Shown here: one piece after another, positions 1 through 5,774 of the stretch
Position numbering within the stretch: position 1 is the first letter of the stretch
Layout of the letters: every line of letters starts with the position of its first letter
Origin: JAVBUZ01 sp031554725
Lineage (GTDB): Bacteria > Bacillota > Clostridia > Lachnospirales > Lachnospiraceae
Reading direction: 5' to 3'
NCBI GenBank assembly: GCA_031554725.1
Contig: JAVBUZ010000101.1
Span: 1 to 6,835 of the forward strand
DNA length: 6,835 nucleotides
Translations under genes and position numbers: made by a program
The notes under the pieces: model-generated
The model's database searches: none
The model's input: only the letters and a program-made list of their open reading frames with translations
Told to the model about the DNA's origin: nothing

Positions 1-670
1 TTTAATGTTTAAATATCGTTATGCAGATGGTATGGTAGGAGGAGCATGTCATTCTACCGCTGATACATTAATACCAGCAGTTCAAATATTAAAAACGGCA
101 CCTGGCGTTAAGCTTGTATCTGCATTTTTTGTAATGGATACACAGTTTAAAGACCAAGGAGATAATGGTACCTTTATTTTTGCGGACTGTGGACTAAATC
201 AGGATCCTACAGCAGAAGAGCTAGCAGCGATTGCAGAAAGCTCTTCAAGAAGTTTTAAAGCATTAATTGGTCCGAAACCAGTTATTGCTATGTTATCTCA
301 CTCTACAAAAGGAAGTGCAAAGCATGCCTTAGTAGACAAAGTGGTAGAAGCAACGGAAATTGCAAGAGAACAGTATCCTCATTTGACCCTTGACGGAGAG
401 TTACAGACAGATGCTGCGTTAGTACCTTCTGTTGCAAAATCAAAAGCACCAGGTAGTCCTGTAGGTGGTAAAGCCAATGTGCTTATTTTCCCTAACCTAG
501 ATGCAGGCAATATCGGATATAAATTAGTTCAAAGACTTGGTGGAGCAGAGGCTTATGGTCCTATGCTTCAAGGTATTGCAAAACCGGTTAATGATTTATC
601 TCGTGGATGTTCATGGGAAGATATTGTTGGTGTAGTTGCGTTAACGGCCGTTCAGGCACAGTTGGTATAA
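1..670 (+). CDS. pta: phosphate acetyltransferase, C-terminal part (5' end outside window)
   Basis: Phosphotransacetylase converts acetyl-CoA and phosphate to acetyl phosphate and CoA in the cytoplasm, the step before acetate kinase in fermentative acetate formation. The reading frame is already open at the left edge, and about 222 residues are visible against roughly 330 for the family, so about a third is missing. The first ATG, at base 5, is internal and not the true start: the residues around it (YRYADGMVGGACHSTADT) correspond to a conserved mid-protein block of the PTA_PTB family. Other family segments are SHSTKGSAKH, the DGELQTDAALVP block and PVGGKANVLIFPNLDAGNIGYK. The protein ends normally at TAA 668-670. 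ackA starts 24 nt later with no terminator between them, so the two are almost certainly co-transcribed. The identification is secure; only the 5' boundary is unknown. Confidence 0.95.
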   Translation, partial: LMFKYRYADGMVGGACHSTADTLIPAVQILKTAPGVKLVSAFFVMDTQFKDQGDNGTFIFADCGLNQDPTAEELAAIAESSSRSFKALIGPKPVIAMLSHSTKGSAKHALVDKVVEATEIAREQYPHLTLDGELQTDAALVPSVAKSKAPGSPVGGKANVLIFPNLDAGNIGYKLVQRLGGAEAYGPMLQGIAKPVNDLSRGCSWEDIVGVVALTAVQAQLV

Positions 671-694
671 TCGAAAGGATAATGGTATAAAAAT

Positions 695-1894
695 ATGAAT
701 ATTTTAGTAATAAATTGTGGTAGCTCATCTTTAAAATTTCAGTTAATTGATGCAGAAACAGAAAATGAAATTGCAAAAGGTCTCTGTGAAAGAATTGCAA
801 TTGATGGCAGTCAGCTAGTATACGCTCCAGCAGGTGGAGAAAAAGAAAAAACACAGATACCTATGGCAAACCATACAGATGCGATTCGCTTAGTTCTTGA
901 AGCGTTAACAAATGAAAAGACAGGTGTAGTAAAAAGCCTTGATGAAATCGGTGCAGTAGGACACCGTATTGTTCATGGTGGTGAAAAGTTTGCTGAGTCA
1001 ACAATTATTACAGACGAAGTAATTGCTGCAATTGCAGAATGTAACGATTTAGCGCCTTTACACAACCCAGCAAACTTAATTGGTATTGCGGCATGTAAAG
1101 AATTAATGCCAAACACACCTATGGTAGGTGTATTTGATACAGCTTTCCATCAGACGATGCCAGACGTAGCATATATGTATGGTATTCCTTACGAATATTA
1201 TGAAAAATACAAAATTAGAAGATATGGTTTTCACGGAACAAGTCACTCTTATGTTTCAAAAAAAGCAGCAGAGGTTCTTGGAAAGAAATATGAAGATTTA
1301 AAGATTATCGTATGTCACTTAGGAAACGGCGCAAGTGTTTCTGCGGTTAACTGTGGTAAATGTGTAGATACTTCTATGGGACTTACACCACTTGAAGGTT
1401 TGATCATGGGAACAAGATCGGGTGATATTGACCCAGCGATCATTGAGTTTATTGCTCATAAAGAAAATAAAAATATTGATGAAATCATGAATATCTTAAA
1501 TAAAGAATCAGGTGTATACGGACTTTCTAACAAATTGTCTTCTGACTTTAGAGATATTGAAGAAGAATATTTTAAAGGAAATGAAATTGCAGTTAGAACA
1601 TTAGATACCTTCTCATATCGTGTTGCAAAGTATATTGGTGCTTATACCGCAGCAATGAATGGTGTTGATGTAATCTGCTTTACTGCTGGTGTTGGCGAAA
1701 ATGGGCCTCTTATCAGAAGTACAGTTTGTGATAAATACTTAGGGTATTTAGGAATCAAGGTTGACGAAGATGCAAATCAAAAACGTGGTTTAGATATTGC
1801 TATTAGCACACCAGATTCAAAGACAACAGTAATGGTTATTCCTACAAACGAGGAATTAATGATTGCGAGAGAAACCAATAGACTAGTTAAATAA
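695..1894 (+). CDS. ackA: acetate kinase
   Basis: Acetate kinase transfers phosphate from acetyl phosphate to ADP, giving acetate and ATP; with Pta it forms the acetate branch of fermentation. The protein has 399 residues, the usual full length. It opens with the ASKHA-fold phosphate loop MNILVINCGSSSLKF. Known catalytic positions of the family are present at the same numbering as in the Methanosarcina enzyme: Asn7, Arg91 (GHRIVHGG), His123 (PLHNPAN), Asp148 (VFDTAFH), His180 (YGFHGTSH) and Arg241 (MGTRSGDIDP). The nucleotide-site segments CHLGNGAS and FTAGVGENG follow, and the C-terminal PTNEE glutamates are at 386-387. The start at 695 is fixed by this N-terminus; an ATG at 682 hits a stop after two codons. 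The best Shine-Dalgarno match (AAAGGA, 674-679) is about 15 nt from the start, longer than usual. A terminator follows the gene. Confidence 0.97.
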   Translation: MNILVINCGSSSLKFQLIDAETENEIAKGLCERIAIDGSQLVYAPAGGEKEKTQIPMANHTDAIRLVLEALTNEKTGVVKSLDEIGAVGHRIVHGGEKFAESTIITDEVIAAIAECNDLAPLHNPANLIGIAACKELMPNTPMVGVFDTAFHQTMPDVAYMYGIPYEYYEKYKIRRYGFHGTSHSYVSKKAAEVLGKKYEDLKIIVCHLGNGASVSAVNCGKCVDTSMGLTPLEGLIMGTRSGDIDPAIIEFIAHKENKNIDEIMNILNKESGVYGLSNKLSSDFRDIEEEYFKGNEIAVRTLDTFSYRVAKYIGAYTAAMNGVDVICFTAGVGENGPLIRSTVCDKYLGYLGIKVDEDANQKRGLDIAISTPDSKTTVMVIPTNEELMIARETNRLVK

Positions 1895-1909
1895 TATTTT
1901 TATTTAGAT

Positions 1910-1944
1910 AAACAGCTACTTGCATTAATGCAGGTGGCTGTTTT
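1910..1944 (+). terminator. intrinsic terminator after ackA
   Basis: A long hairpin starts 15 nt after the ackA stop. The left arm at 1910-1924 pairs with the right arm at 1929-1943, including two G-U pairs, around a TTAA loop, and the right arm runs into a four-T tract (1941-1944). The T tract is short but the stem is long. It most likely ends the pta-ackA transcript and insulates the SPFH unit downstream. Confidence 0.8.
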
Positions 1945-1975
1945 ATGTTGTGAAAGTTAAAAGGAATAATAACAC

Positions 1976-2004
1976 TTGACGATTGATAAAATATATTGTA
2001 TCAT
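1976..2004 (+). promoter_or_regulatory. sigma-A-type promoter of the SPFH / ribbon-helix-helix operon
   Basis: A -35 box TTGACG (1976-1981) is followed by a 17-bp spacer and a -10 box TATCAT (1999-2004), close to the sigma-A consensus at ideal spacing. Transcription would begin near 2010-2012, about 30 nt before the SPFH start codon. The -10 box is part of the first unit of a tandem repeat (annotated separately), so a bound repressor would block polymerase. Confidence 0.8.
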
Positions 2005-2025
2005 GATGATATCAAAATGATATCA
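1996..2025 (+). promoter_or_regulatory. tandem palindromic operator candidate (TGATATCA repeats, 11-bp period)
   Basis: Two identical 8-bp palindromes TGATATCA lie at 2007-2014 and 2018-2025, separated by AAA, so their centres are exactly 11 bp apart, about one helical turn. A degenerate third copy, TTGTATCA at 1996-2003 (6 of 8 matches), keeps the same period: the core TATCA recurs at 1999, 2010 and 2021. The array covers the -10 box and predicted transcription start. Arc/MetJ-type ribbon-helix-helix repressors are known to bind tandem short sites cooperatively, and such a protein is encoded as the second gene of this operon. Negative autoregulation by that protein is therefore an inference from layout, not shown directly. 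Confidence 0.65.
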
Positions 2026-2042
2026 AATATGAGGTGAAGCGT

Positions 2043-3032
2043 ATGGAAAATTTAGTGAACAAAAATATTAAAGAAAAAGAAATAACCAAGAAAAATGGTG
2101 GAGTAATGCTTTTGGTGTCTACAATAGCACTATTTGCTAGCATTGCAGTCTTCGTGTATGGAATTGTACTCTTGGCAACAGAGGTGTTTGTTGTGGGAGG
2201 TGTTTTATTAGGCATAGGAACAATAGCTATGATTGCTGCAATCATGTTATTCTGTGGCTTACATATTGTAAATCCCAATGAAGCAATAGTATTTACCTTG
2301 TTTGGTAAGTATTGTGGAACGATAAAGGATGCTGGCTACTATTTTATGAATCCATTTTGCTCCACAATAAATCCAGCTGGAAAGACTAGCGTAACAACAG
2401 TACAAGCTGGAAATCAGACAAATGTAACGATTTCACAGAAAAAGATATCAACCAAGATTATGACTTTAAATAATGAAAAACAAAAGGTAAATGATGTTCT
2501 TGGAAACCCTATTATTATTGGCGCGGTGGTTATTTGGAAAGTAAAAGATCCTACAAAAGCTGTTTTTGAAGTTGAAAACTATAAAAAATATTTATCTACC
2601 CAGTGTGATTCTACAATCAGAAATATTTCTAGATTATATCCTTATGATGTTATGGATGAAGAAGAAACAGATGAAAAGACACTTCGTGGAAGTAGTCAGG
2701 AAATTGCCAATAGCATGACAAAGGAATTGCAGGATAGAGTAGAAGATGCAGGGCTTGAGGTTTTAGAAGTAAGAATTACTCATCTTTCCTATGCAGAAGA
2801 AATTGCTGCAGCAATGCTACAAAGACAACAAGCAGTTGCAATTATTGCAGCTCGTAAAAAGATTGTTGAAGGCGCAGTAAGTATGGTGAAAATGGCCATA
2901 GATCAATTAGGTGAAGAAGAGATTGTAACCTTGGATGAAGAAAGAAAAGCAGCCATGGTTAGTAACCTGTTAGTAATACTTTGTGGTAATAAGGATGCAC
3001 AGCCAATTGTAAATAGTGGAAGCATTTATTAG
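2043..3032 (+). CDS. membrane-anchored SPFH / band-7 domain protein
   Basis: This 329-residue protein belongs to the SPFH (stomatin/prohibitin/flotillin/HflK) superfamily. Its cellular role is not established; relatives form membrane-associated oligomers that organise membrane microdomains or control proteases. A short charged N-terminus (1-18) precedes two hydrophobic segments at about 21-44 and 47-71, probably a membrane hairpin. The SPFH domain then begins at HIVNPNEAIVFTLFGKYCGT (74-93), with the family-typical GYYFMNPF and a VVIWKVKDPTKAVFEVENY stretch, and continues into an Ala/Glu-rich helical part with AEEIAAAMLQRQQAVAIIAAR (251-271). The start is ATG 2043 because GAGGTG at 2031-2036 is an ideal ribosome site 6 nt upstream; the in-frame GTG at 2034 lies inside that site. 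The next gene starts 13 nt after the stop, so the pair is an operon. Family assignment is confident; function is unknown. Confidence 0.9.
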   Translation: MENLVNKNIKEKEITKKNGGVMLLVSTIALFASIAVFVYGIVLLATEVFVVGGVLLGIGTIAMIAAIMLFCGLHIVNPNEAIVFTLFGKYCGTIKDAGYYFMNPFCSTINPAGKTSVTTVQAGNQTNVTISQKKISTKIMTLNNEKQKVNDVLGNPIIIGAVVIWKVKDPTKAVFEVENYKKYLSTQCDSTIRNISRLYPYDVMDEEETDEKTLRGSSQEIANSMTKELQDRVEDAGLEVLEVRITHLSYAEEIAAAMLQRQQAVAIIAARKKIVEGAVSMVKMAIDQLGEEEIVTLDEERKAAMVSNLLVILCGNKDAQPIVNSGSIY

Positions 3033-3045
3033 TAAAGGTGATTTT

Positions 3046-3300
3046 ATGTTAGATGAATTAAATCTAAAAGAAGAAAAACTAAAGGAAAAGCTTGAAAGAA
3101 TAAAGGCTCTTGAGGAGGAAATTATTCAAAAGGAAAAGCAGGTAAAAGAGAAAGAAAAAGCAAAGAAACAGATGCTTCTTCGACTTTCGCCTAGCCTTTG
3201 GGACGATATTGCCGCTTGGGCAGAGGCTGATTTTCGCTCTGTAAACGGGCAAGTTGAGTTCCTTCTTTCAGAATGTGTAAGGCAACGCAAAAAAAAGTAA
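3046..3300 (+). CDS. small coiled-coil plus ribbon-helix-helix (Arc/MetJ-like) DNA-binding protein
   Basis: This 84-residue protein has two parts. Residues 5-42 are almost entirely Lys, Glu, Leu and Ile in a heptad-like pattern and should form a charged coiled coil. Residues 42-82 fit a ribbon-helix-helix domain: a short strand QMLLRLS, helix A (SLWDDIAAWAEADF), a turn, and helix B (VNGQVEFLLSECVRQR) ending in a basic tail RKKK. Such domains dimerise and insert the strand pair into the major groove. The start is ATG 3046, preceded by AAAGGTG (3034-3040) at 5-nt spacing; the in-frame GTG at 3016 would overlap the SPFH gene and has no clear ribosome site. The gene lies 13 nt after the SPFH gene. 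The likely role is autorepressor of this operon through the TGATATCA array; this is inferred. An antitoxin-like role is possible, but no toxin is recognisable. Confidence 0.82.
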   Translation: MLDELNLKEEKLKEKLERIKALEEEIIQKEKQVKEKEKAKKQMLLRLSPSLWDDIAAWAEADFRSVNGQVEFLLSECVRQRKKK

Positions 3301-3309
3301 TAAATACCC

Positions 3310-3338
3310 TTGACACATTTTAAACTTAGTTGTAATAT
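3310..3338 (+). promoter_or_regulatory. sigma-A-type promoter of the trp operon
   Basis: A perfect -35 box TTGACA (3310-3315), a 17-bp spacer and a -10 box TAATAT (3333-3338) form a near-consensus promoter. Transcription should start near 3345, just ahead of the T-box leader. The -35 box begins 10 nt after the stop of the preceding gene, leaving no room for a terminator between the two units. Confidence 0.88.
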
Positions 3339-3344
3339 AATAAA

Positions 3345-3648
3345 AAAATGAATAGCGGAATTTAAACCGATGATGTGGAGATAAAAATAGAACGTGCACT
3401 TACAGAGAGACCGGTAGGCTGAGAGCCGGACAGAACGCAGACTATTAAATGGACCACGGAGGGCATGGTGAAAAGAGTTATATCTTAGTAGTTGTGACGT
3501 AAGACATACGTTAGTTGTCAGGGATATGATGGTATCCTGAAAAGAGCCTGTATTTTTGTATAAAAATATGGGAATCAAGGTGGCACCGCGGGTAAAGTAT
3601 ATACTCGTCCTTGGAAACAGTAGAAAACTGTTTCCAAGGACGTTTTTT
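3345..3648 (+). promoter_or_regulatory. T-box leader (tRNA-Trp-sensing riboswitch) of the trp operon
   Basis: This leader fills the 392-nt gap before trpE. Stem I is closed by TGTGG 3374-3378 with CCACG 3454-3458. Above it is a symmetric 7+7 nt specifier loop, then AATAG 3386-3390 with CTATT 3442-3446. The loop's 3' strand is AAA-TGG-A, so the specifier is UGG (3450-3452), a Trp codon followed by the usual purine. An AGAGAG turn motif (3404-3409) and a distal CCGG stem with an 11-nt loop follow. Hairpins at 3495-3513 and 3519-3539 come next, then an 11-bp stem III (3548-3558 with 3563-3573). The T-box sequence AAGGTGGCACCGCGG is at 3578-3592. Its bulge UGGC (3582-3585) would pair with a GCCA acceptor end, fitting the G discriminator of bacterial tRNA-Trp. 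The antiterminator pairs CAAGG 3577-3581 with CCTTG 3609-3613, excluding the terminator. Uncharged tRNA-Trp should turn the operon on. Confidence 0.95.
3606..3648 (+). terminator. T-box-controlled intrinsic terminator
   Basis: A perfect 16-bp hairpin has its left arm at 3606-3621 and right arm at 3627-3642, with an AGAAA loop, followed directly by six Ts (3643-3648). The left arm includes the CGTCCTTG segment needed by the T-box antiterminator, so the two structures cannot coexist. This is the off-state of the trp leader when tRNA-Trp is charged. Confidence 0.95.
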
Positions 3649-3692
3649 ATTGTCTTAAAAGTTCGTGAAAAACATGAGAGGGGAGAATTAGT

Positions 3693-5174
3693 ATGAAATT
3701 TACACCAACATTAGAAGAAGTAAAAGAAATTGAGAGAGGACAGAAATACAAAATGGTGCCAATAGCTACAGAAGTTTTTGCAGATAGTGTGACACCAGTG
3801 GAGTTGGTAAGAAAGCTGAAACAGGTTAGTGGTCATGTGTTTATGCTAGAAAGTGCTTTAAGCAATAAGCAGTGGGGGAGATATACTTTTCTAGGCTATG
3901 ACCCATCCTTAGAAATAAGCTGTATGGATGGTAAAACAAAATTAAAAACAAGTACGACAGAGGAAATATTGGATGAAAACCCAAGGAATTATATAAGAGC
4001 TGTTGTAGAGGAAAACAAAAGCCCAATGATAAAAGGCTTACCGACATTTACAGGCGGATTAGTTGGTTACTTTTCCTACGATTATATAAAATATAGCGAA
4101 CCGGTTTTGAAGCTAAATGCAGAAAACAAAGAAGGCTTTTCGGATGTAAATCTAATGCTGTTTGAGAAAATTATTTGCTTTGATAATTACGCACAAAAGA
4201 TTATTTTAATACAGAATATAAAGCTTGGTGGGGATACGGAAAGCAAATATGAAAAAGCAAAAGAAGAACTTTTTCAAATGATGGAACTAATAACTAAGGG
4301 AAGCAAAGAAGAAGCTAAACCAATTAGATTGCTTTCGGAAATAACACCACTTTTTTCCAAAGAAGAATATTGTCAGATGGTAGAAAAGGCAAAAGACTAC
4401 ATTAGGGAAGGTGATATTTTTCAGGTGGTGCTTTCTAACCGCCTTGAAGCCAAAATGGAAGGAAGCTTGTTAGAGGCATATAGGGAGCTTAGAAAAATCA
4501 ATCCTTCGCCATACATGTTTTACTTTAGTGGGGTGGATGGAGAGCTTGCGGGCGCAAGTCCAGAAACACTGGTAAAAATGGAAAATGATAAAATGTATAC
4601 ATTTCCGCTAGCAGGGACTAGAAGAAGGGGAAAAAATGAATCTGAGGATAAAGCTTTGGAGGCAGAGCTTTTGGCAGATGAGAAGGAACTTGCAGAACAT
4701 AACATGTTAGTGGATTTGGGAAGAAACGATATAGGTAAAGTCAGTAAAATAGGCAGTGTTAAAGTTGAAAAGTATATGTCTGTGGAGCGTTTTTCACATG
4801 TTATGCATATTGGCTCCACTATTTCAGGAGAACGAAGAGACGACAAGGATGCACTAGATGTAATAGATGCTATTTTACCGGCAGGAACCTTATCAGGAGC
4901 CCCTAAGCTTAGAGCTTGCGAAATTATAAATGAGCTGGAGAATAGTAAAAGAGGGGTATATGGAGGTGCTATCGGCTACCTAGCCTTTACTGGAGATTTT
5001 GATACTTGCATCGCGATACGATTGGCATTTGCTAAAAATGGAAAGGTGTTTGTAAGATCAGGAGCAGGAATTGTGGCAGATAGTATACCAGAAAATGAAT
5101 ATAACGAATGCCTACAAAAAGCAGGAGCAGTAATGCAGGCAATTGATTCCGCAAAAAATGGAGGGGAAATATGA
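3693..5174 (+). CDS. trpE: anthranilate synthase component I
   Basis: TrpE makes anthranilate from chorismate, using ammonia delivered by TrpG; it is the first committed step of tryptophan synthesis. The protein has 493 residues, normal for the family. The N-terminal domain carries the LES motif (52-54, in FMLESALS), which in known TrpE proteins forms part of the tryptophan feedback site, so allosteric inhibition by Trp is likely. The chorismate-binding domain shows GDIFQVVLSNR (240-250), NPSPYMFY (270-277), GASPETLVK, PLAGTRRRG (305-313), ELAEHNMLVDLGRNDIG, RFSHVMHIGS, LPAGTLSGAPK (395-405) and RSGAGIVADSIPENEY. The NPSPYMF and LES motifs favour TrpE over PabB. The start at 3693 has a strong site AGGGGAG (3679-3685) 7 nt upstream. 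Expression is controlled by the T-box leader. The gene overlaps trpG by 4 nt. Confidence 0.96.
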   Translation: MKFTPTLEEVKEIERGQKYKMVPIATEVFADSVTPVELVRKLKQVSGHVFMLESALSNKQWGRYTFLGYDPSLEISCMDGKTKLKTSTTEEILDENPRNYIRAVVEENKSPMIKGLPTFTGGLVGYFSYDYIKYSEPVLKLNAENKEGFSDVNLMLFEKIICFDNYAQKIILIQNIKLGGDTESKYEKAKEELFQMMELITKGSKEEAKPIRLLSEITPLFSKEEYCQMVEKAKDYIREGDIFQVVLSNRLEAKMEGSLLEAYRELRKINPSPYMFYFSGVDGELAGASPETLVKMENDKMYTFPLAGTRRRGKNESEDKALEAELLADEKELAEHNMLVDLGRNDIGKVSKIGSVKVEKYMSVERFSHVMHIGSTISGERRDDKDALDVIDAILPAGTLSGAPKLRACEIINELENSKRGVYGGAIGYLAFTGDFDTCIAIRLAFAKNGKVFVRSGAGIVADSIPENEYNECLQKAGAVMQAIDSAKNGGEI

Positions 5175-5752
5175 TTTTACTAATTGATAATTATGACAGT
5201 TTTTCTTATAACGTATATCAGTTTTTGGGAGCGGTGGTAGATAAACTAAAAGTAATAAGGAATGATGAAATGACGGTAGAGGAGGTAAGAGCTTTAAATC
5301 CAAAAGCGATTGTAATTTCACCAGGACCAGGAAAACCACGCGATGCAGGAATATGCGAAGCAGTAATCAAGGAGCTGGGAAAAAGTATTCCCATCCTAGG
5401 AATATGCTTAGGACATCAGGCAATATGTGAAACCTTTGGTGGGGAAGTAACTTATGCGAATGAGCTTATGCATGGAAAACAATCTGAAGTATCTCTAGAC
5501 ACCAAAAGTCCTTTGTTTCAAAAACTAGGAGAAAAGATGAAGGTGGCAAGATATCATTCTTTGGCAGCTAGTCCAGAAAAGATGCCAGAAGAACTGAAGA
5601 TAATAGGAGTTACCGCGGAAGGTGAGATTATGGCAGTGGAGCACAAAGCTTATCCCATTTATGGAGTACAGTTTCATCCAGAGTCCATACTTACACCAAA
5701 TGGAATGGATATTATTAAAAACTTTTGTAATATAGCAGAACAATTTGCATGA
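5171..5752 (+). CDS. trpG: anthranilate synthase component II (glutamine amidotransferase)
   Basis: TrpG hydrolyses glutamine and channels ammonia to TrpE. The 193-residue protein is a stand-alone class I glutamine amidotransferase. It opens with ILLIDNYDSFSYN and has SPGPGKP (50-56, oxyanion region). The catalytic triad is visible: Cys79 in ILGICLGHQAI, and His169 and Glu171 in YGVQFHPESI. The RYHSLA segment (127-132) is also typical. The start ATG shares four bases with the trpE stop (ATGA), and GGAGGGG at 5160-5166 serves as its ribosome site. Such overlap usually implies translational coupling and equal output of the two subunits. In many Firmicutes a single TrpG-type subunit also serves PabB in folate synthesis; nothing here tests that. 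The gene is not fused to trpD. Confidence 0.95.
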   Translation: MILLIDNYDSFSYNVYQFLGAVVDKLKVIRNDEMTVEEVRALNPKAIVISPGPGKPRDAGICEAVIKELGKSIPILGICLGHQAICETFGGEVTYANELMHGKQSEVSLDTKSPLFQKLGEKMKVARYHSLAASPEKMPEELKIIGVTAEGEIMAVEHKAYPIYGVQFHPESILTPNGMDIIKNFCNIAEQFA

Positions 5753-5774
5753 AGTAGAAGGGCAGGGAGCAGAT

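Noticed and set aside
2034..2042. GTG at 2034 as start of the SPFH gene
   Set aside because: This GTG is part of the GAGGTG ribosome binding site that serves ATG 2043; using it would leave no site upstream.
3016..3045. GTG at 3016 as start of the small DNA-binding protein
   Set aside because: It overlaps the SPFH 3' end by 17 nt and lacks a ribosome site, while ATG 3046 has AAAGGTG at 5 nt.
3289..3296. Run of eight A residues near the end of the small gene as a programmed frameshift site
   Set aside because: It encodes the expected basic tail and lies at the very C-terminus, 1 codon before the stop; slippage would change almost nothing.
2043..3300. SPFH and small protein as a toxin-antitoxin pair
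   Set aside because: The second protein resembles ribbon-helix-helix antitoxins, but the first gene is a 329-residue membrane SPFH protein with no toxin fold, and the gene order is not diagnostic.
3447..3453. Alternative T-box specifiers AUG (Met) or GGA (Gly)
   Set aside because: They are one base out of register with the 7+7 loop defined by the flanking helices, and the trp genes downstream support UGG.
3126..3578. 150-residue open frame on the minus strand
   Set aside because: It runs antisense through the ribbon-helix-helix gene and the T-box leader, both well supported, and its residues show no recognisable family or ribosome site.
5745..5774. TTG at 5745 as start of trpD
   Set aside because: It lies inside trpG without a ribosome site; ATG 5775 has AGGGAG at 5 nt and gives the normal TrpD N-terminus.
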